DNA of 64,000 bases from Streptomyces sp. SCUT-3 (GTDB lineage Bacteria > Actinomycetota > Actinomycetes > Streptomycetales > Streptomycetaceae): assembly GCF_014083985.1 (NCBI RefSeq), contig NZ_CP046907.1, forward strand, positions 3,080,001 through 3,144,000, given 5' to 3'. Shown here piece by piece: positions 63,786 to 64,000 of the stretch (positions within the stretch are counted from its first letter, which is position 1; each line of letters begins with the position of its first letter). Both the position numbers and the translations under genes were made by a program. The notes under the pieces were generated by a model. That model saw only the letters and a program-made list of their open reading frames with translations. It was not told where the DNA came from and searched no databases.

Positions 63786-64000
63786 CTACCAGCGCAGCAG
63801 GGCGGCCACGCCGTCCGTCCCGGCGAGCCGGGGGGCCGATTCCGGCGCGAGGACGGTGACCTCGGCCCCCTCCAGCAGCGCGCGTTCGATCATCCGCTCG
63901 CCGAGTTCCGGCTCCGGATCGGTCTCGGGCCCGTCGGGTGCGCGCTCGCCCTCGGGGAACAGGCGCCCGTCACGGGCACGGCTGCCCGGCCACTCCTTCT
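63786..64000 (-). CDS. 3' end of a probable eRF1-domain (Vms1/baeRF, Rv2629-like) protein, partial
   Basis: Only the last 71 codons are in the window, reading KEWPGSRARDGRLFPEGERA … ERMIERALLEGAEVTVLAPE … GTDGVAALLRW and a TAG at 63786. The pattern (helix, acidic Ala/Glu run, beta strand, then GVAALLRW at the extreme end) matches the end of bacterial eRF1-like release-factor relatives such as Rv2629. The identification rests on this short tail and on the neighbouring Rip3-like gene. Confidence 0.55.
   Translation of the reverse strand, partial: KEWPGSRARDGRLFPEGERAPDGPETDPEPELGERMIERALLEGAEVTVLAPESAPRLAGTDGVAALLRW

Overview
The window is high-GC actinobacterial chromosome. The gene order (Tad-type secretion cluster, helicase, bldG with its anti-sigma partner, H+-pyrophosphatase, topA, thymidylate kinase fusion, holB) and the many GTG/TTG starts with GGAGG-type ribosome binding sites point to Streptomyces or a very close relative.

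Layout. 0.1-2.1 kb: a degenerate Fic-like gene and an HAD-IB hydrolase gene, both broken by several small indels. 2.5-7.7 kb: a compact tad operon (ssd/cpaE-like, tadA, tadB, tadC, DUF4244 Flp-like pilin, and a tadE gene fused to a tadE-like gene). 7.8-10.3 kb: YprA/MrfA-type helicase on the minus strand. 10.4-28.7 kb: bldG and an RsbW-like kinase, hppA, a lipoprotein, a methyltransferase, a small membrane protein, topA, an MFS-thymidylate kinase-coiled-coil fusion, holB, a membrane protein, and a secreted lipoprotein hydrolase.

28.8-35.2 kb: the eroded remains of an integrative element in the 3' end of tRNA-Thr(CGT). The 3' half of the tRNA gene is repeated at 35.17 kb (attL/attR), together with a similar terminator. 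Paired direct repeats that look like integrase arm sites lie just inside both ends. Between them are an integrase 3' remnant, an IS5-like element, an IS110 element, the 3' half of a type I DNA methyltransferase gene, and an unrecognised gene of about 512 codons that a 899-bp IS5/IS427-type element interrupts cleanly (17-bp inverted repeats, TAA target duplication).

35.4-45.9 kb: accessory genes. These are a formylglycine-generating enzyme convergent with its likely substrate, a CSPTR-type sulfatase; two paralogous VapBC-type toxin-antitoxin pairs, each with its own palindromic operator, flanking a 683-codon gene of unknown function; an ARMT1/DUF89 protein; and an XRE (DUF5753)/DUF397 pair with a divergent small gene. 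46.0-49.9 kb: a secreted FG-GAP repeat protein and Ogt. 50.2-51.0 kb: a tandem antibiotic-biosynthesis-monooxygenase-domain protein behind a SoxR/MerR-like promoter. 51.1-56.2 kb: a three-gene set with a coiled-coil membrane protein, a MotB-like small protein with an aspartate in its single membrane helix, and a large frameshifted gene. 56.3-64.0 kb: recQ, a PF04672 methyltransferase, a phosphoribosyltransferase-hydrolase fusion, an anchored secreted protein, a site-2 protease with CBS domains, and the 3' end of a probable eRF1-like protein.

The two best candidates for something new are the IS-silenced gene inside the tRNA-Thr element, next to a restriction-modification remnant, and the MotA/MotB-like three-gene set at 51-56 kb.
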